Below, in pieces: positions 5,860-5,931 of a stretch of 5,931 nt of DNA. Within the stretch, counting starts at the first letter, position 1; every line of letters starts with the position of its first letter. The notes beneath the pieces are model-generated. The model was not told where the DNA came from, did no database searches, and was given only the letters and a program-made list of their open reading frames with translations. The stretch lies in the NCBI GenBank assembly GCA_021793595.1, contig JAJYSL010000271.1:1-5931 (forward strand), given 5' to 3'. Made by a program: the position numbers and the translations under genes. Source of the DNA: Acidobacteriota bacterium (GTDB lineage Bacteria; Acidobacteriota; Terriglobia; Terriglobales; Acidobacteriaceae).

Positions 5860-5931
5860 ACTAATATAATGAACAACTTGCACCGATGACCGATTCTCTT
5901 CAACCCATATTAACCCATTGGAATAAAATGA
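5860..5931. other. AT-rich flank upstream of the tRNA gene, no gene seen
   Basis: This short stretch is clearly richer in A and T than the rest of the window. It should hold the promoter of the minus-strand tRNA gene. A plus-strand TATAAT at 5865-5870 lacks a -35, and the minus-strand AT-rich words lie too close to the mature tRNA 5' end. An ATG at 5928 at the right edge cannot be judged. Confidence 0.4.

Noticed and set aside
5865..5870. Perfect TATAAT on the plus strand
   Set aside because: No -35 or extended -10 accompanies it, the -35 position would fall inside the tRNA gene, and no downstream gene can be seen before the window ends.
5860..5931. Promoter of the minus-strand tRNA gene
   Set aside because: The AT-rich words CATTAT and TATATT lie 3-6 bases from the mature 5' end, too close for a usual -10, and no partner -35 was found.
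1..5931. CRISPR array, insertion sequence, toxin-antitoxin or defence system
   Set aside because: No regularly spaced non-coding repeats, transposase, integrase, terminal inverted repeats or recognisable defence domains were found on either strand. The only regular repeats are the NHL coding units.

Overview
The window looks like chromosomal DNA of a moderately GC-rich bacterium, most likely an acidobacterium of the Terriglobia type. That call rests on one gene style: a very long secreted protein with NHL-repeat propellers, ASH-like domains, bacterial Ig-like domains and an odd two-helix C-terminus ending near an LSGC motif. This combination is common in that group. It is an inference from protein style, not from a marker gene.

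Layout from left to right. (1) Positions 1-202, minus strand: the N-terminal part of an ABC transporter ATPase of the LolD/MacB/DevA kind, cut by the window edge just after its Walker A motif. (2) Positions 296-418, minus strand: a short reading frame that looks like the C-terminal helix of a MIP (aquaporin/glycerol facilitator) channel, with stops on both sides and no channel body upstream, so probably a gene relic. (3) Positions 419-908: about 490 bases without a convincing gene. (4) Positions 909-4851, plus strand: one large exported NHL/Ig-like protein of about 1,313 residues if repaired, split into two reading frames by one extra G in a run of seven G (1991-1997). (5) Positions 4936-5781, plus strand: a complete methyltransferase-like protein of the TIGR04325 (LIC12133) family. 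(6) Positions 5783-5859, minus strand: a tRNA-Arg with anticodon CCT and an encoded CCA end, whose 3' end lies one base from the methyltransferase stop codon. (7) Positions 5860-5931: short AT-rich tail with no supported gene.

The genes do not form an obvious pathway. The NHL/Ig-like protein is probably exported and held at the envelope. The TIGR04325 family is usually met in surface polysaccharide loci, so an envelope theme is possible, but no glycosyltransferase or export gene is present here to support it. The two plus-strand genes are 84 bases apart with no clear terminator, so co-transcription is possible.

I found no CRISPR array, insertion sequence, integrase, defence system or riboswitch. 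The observations most worth a second look are the frameshift inside the sixth blade of the first propeller, the MIP relic, the C-terminal anchor of the large protein, and the very tight convergence of the methyltransferase with the tRNA gene.
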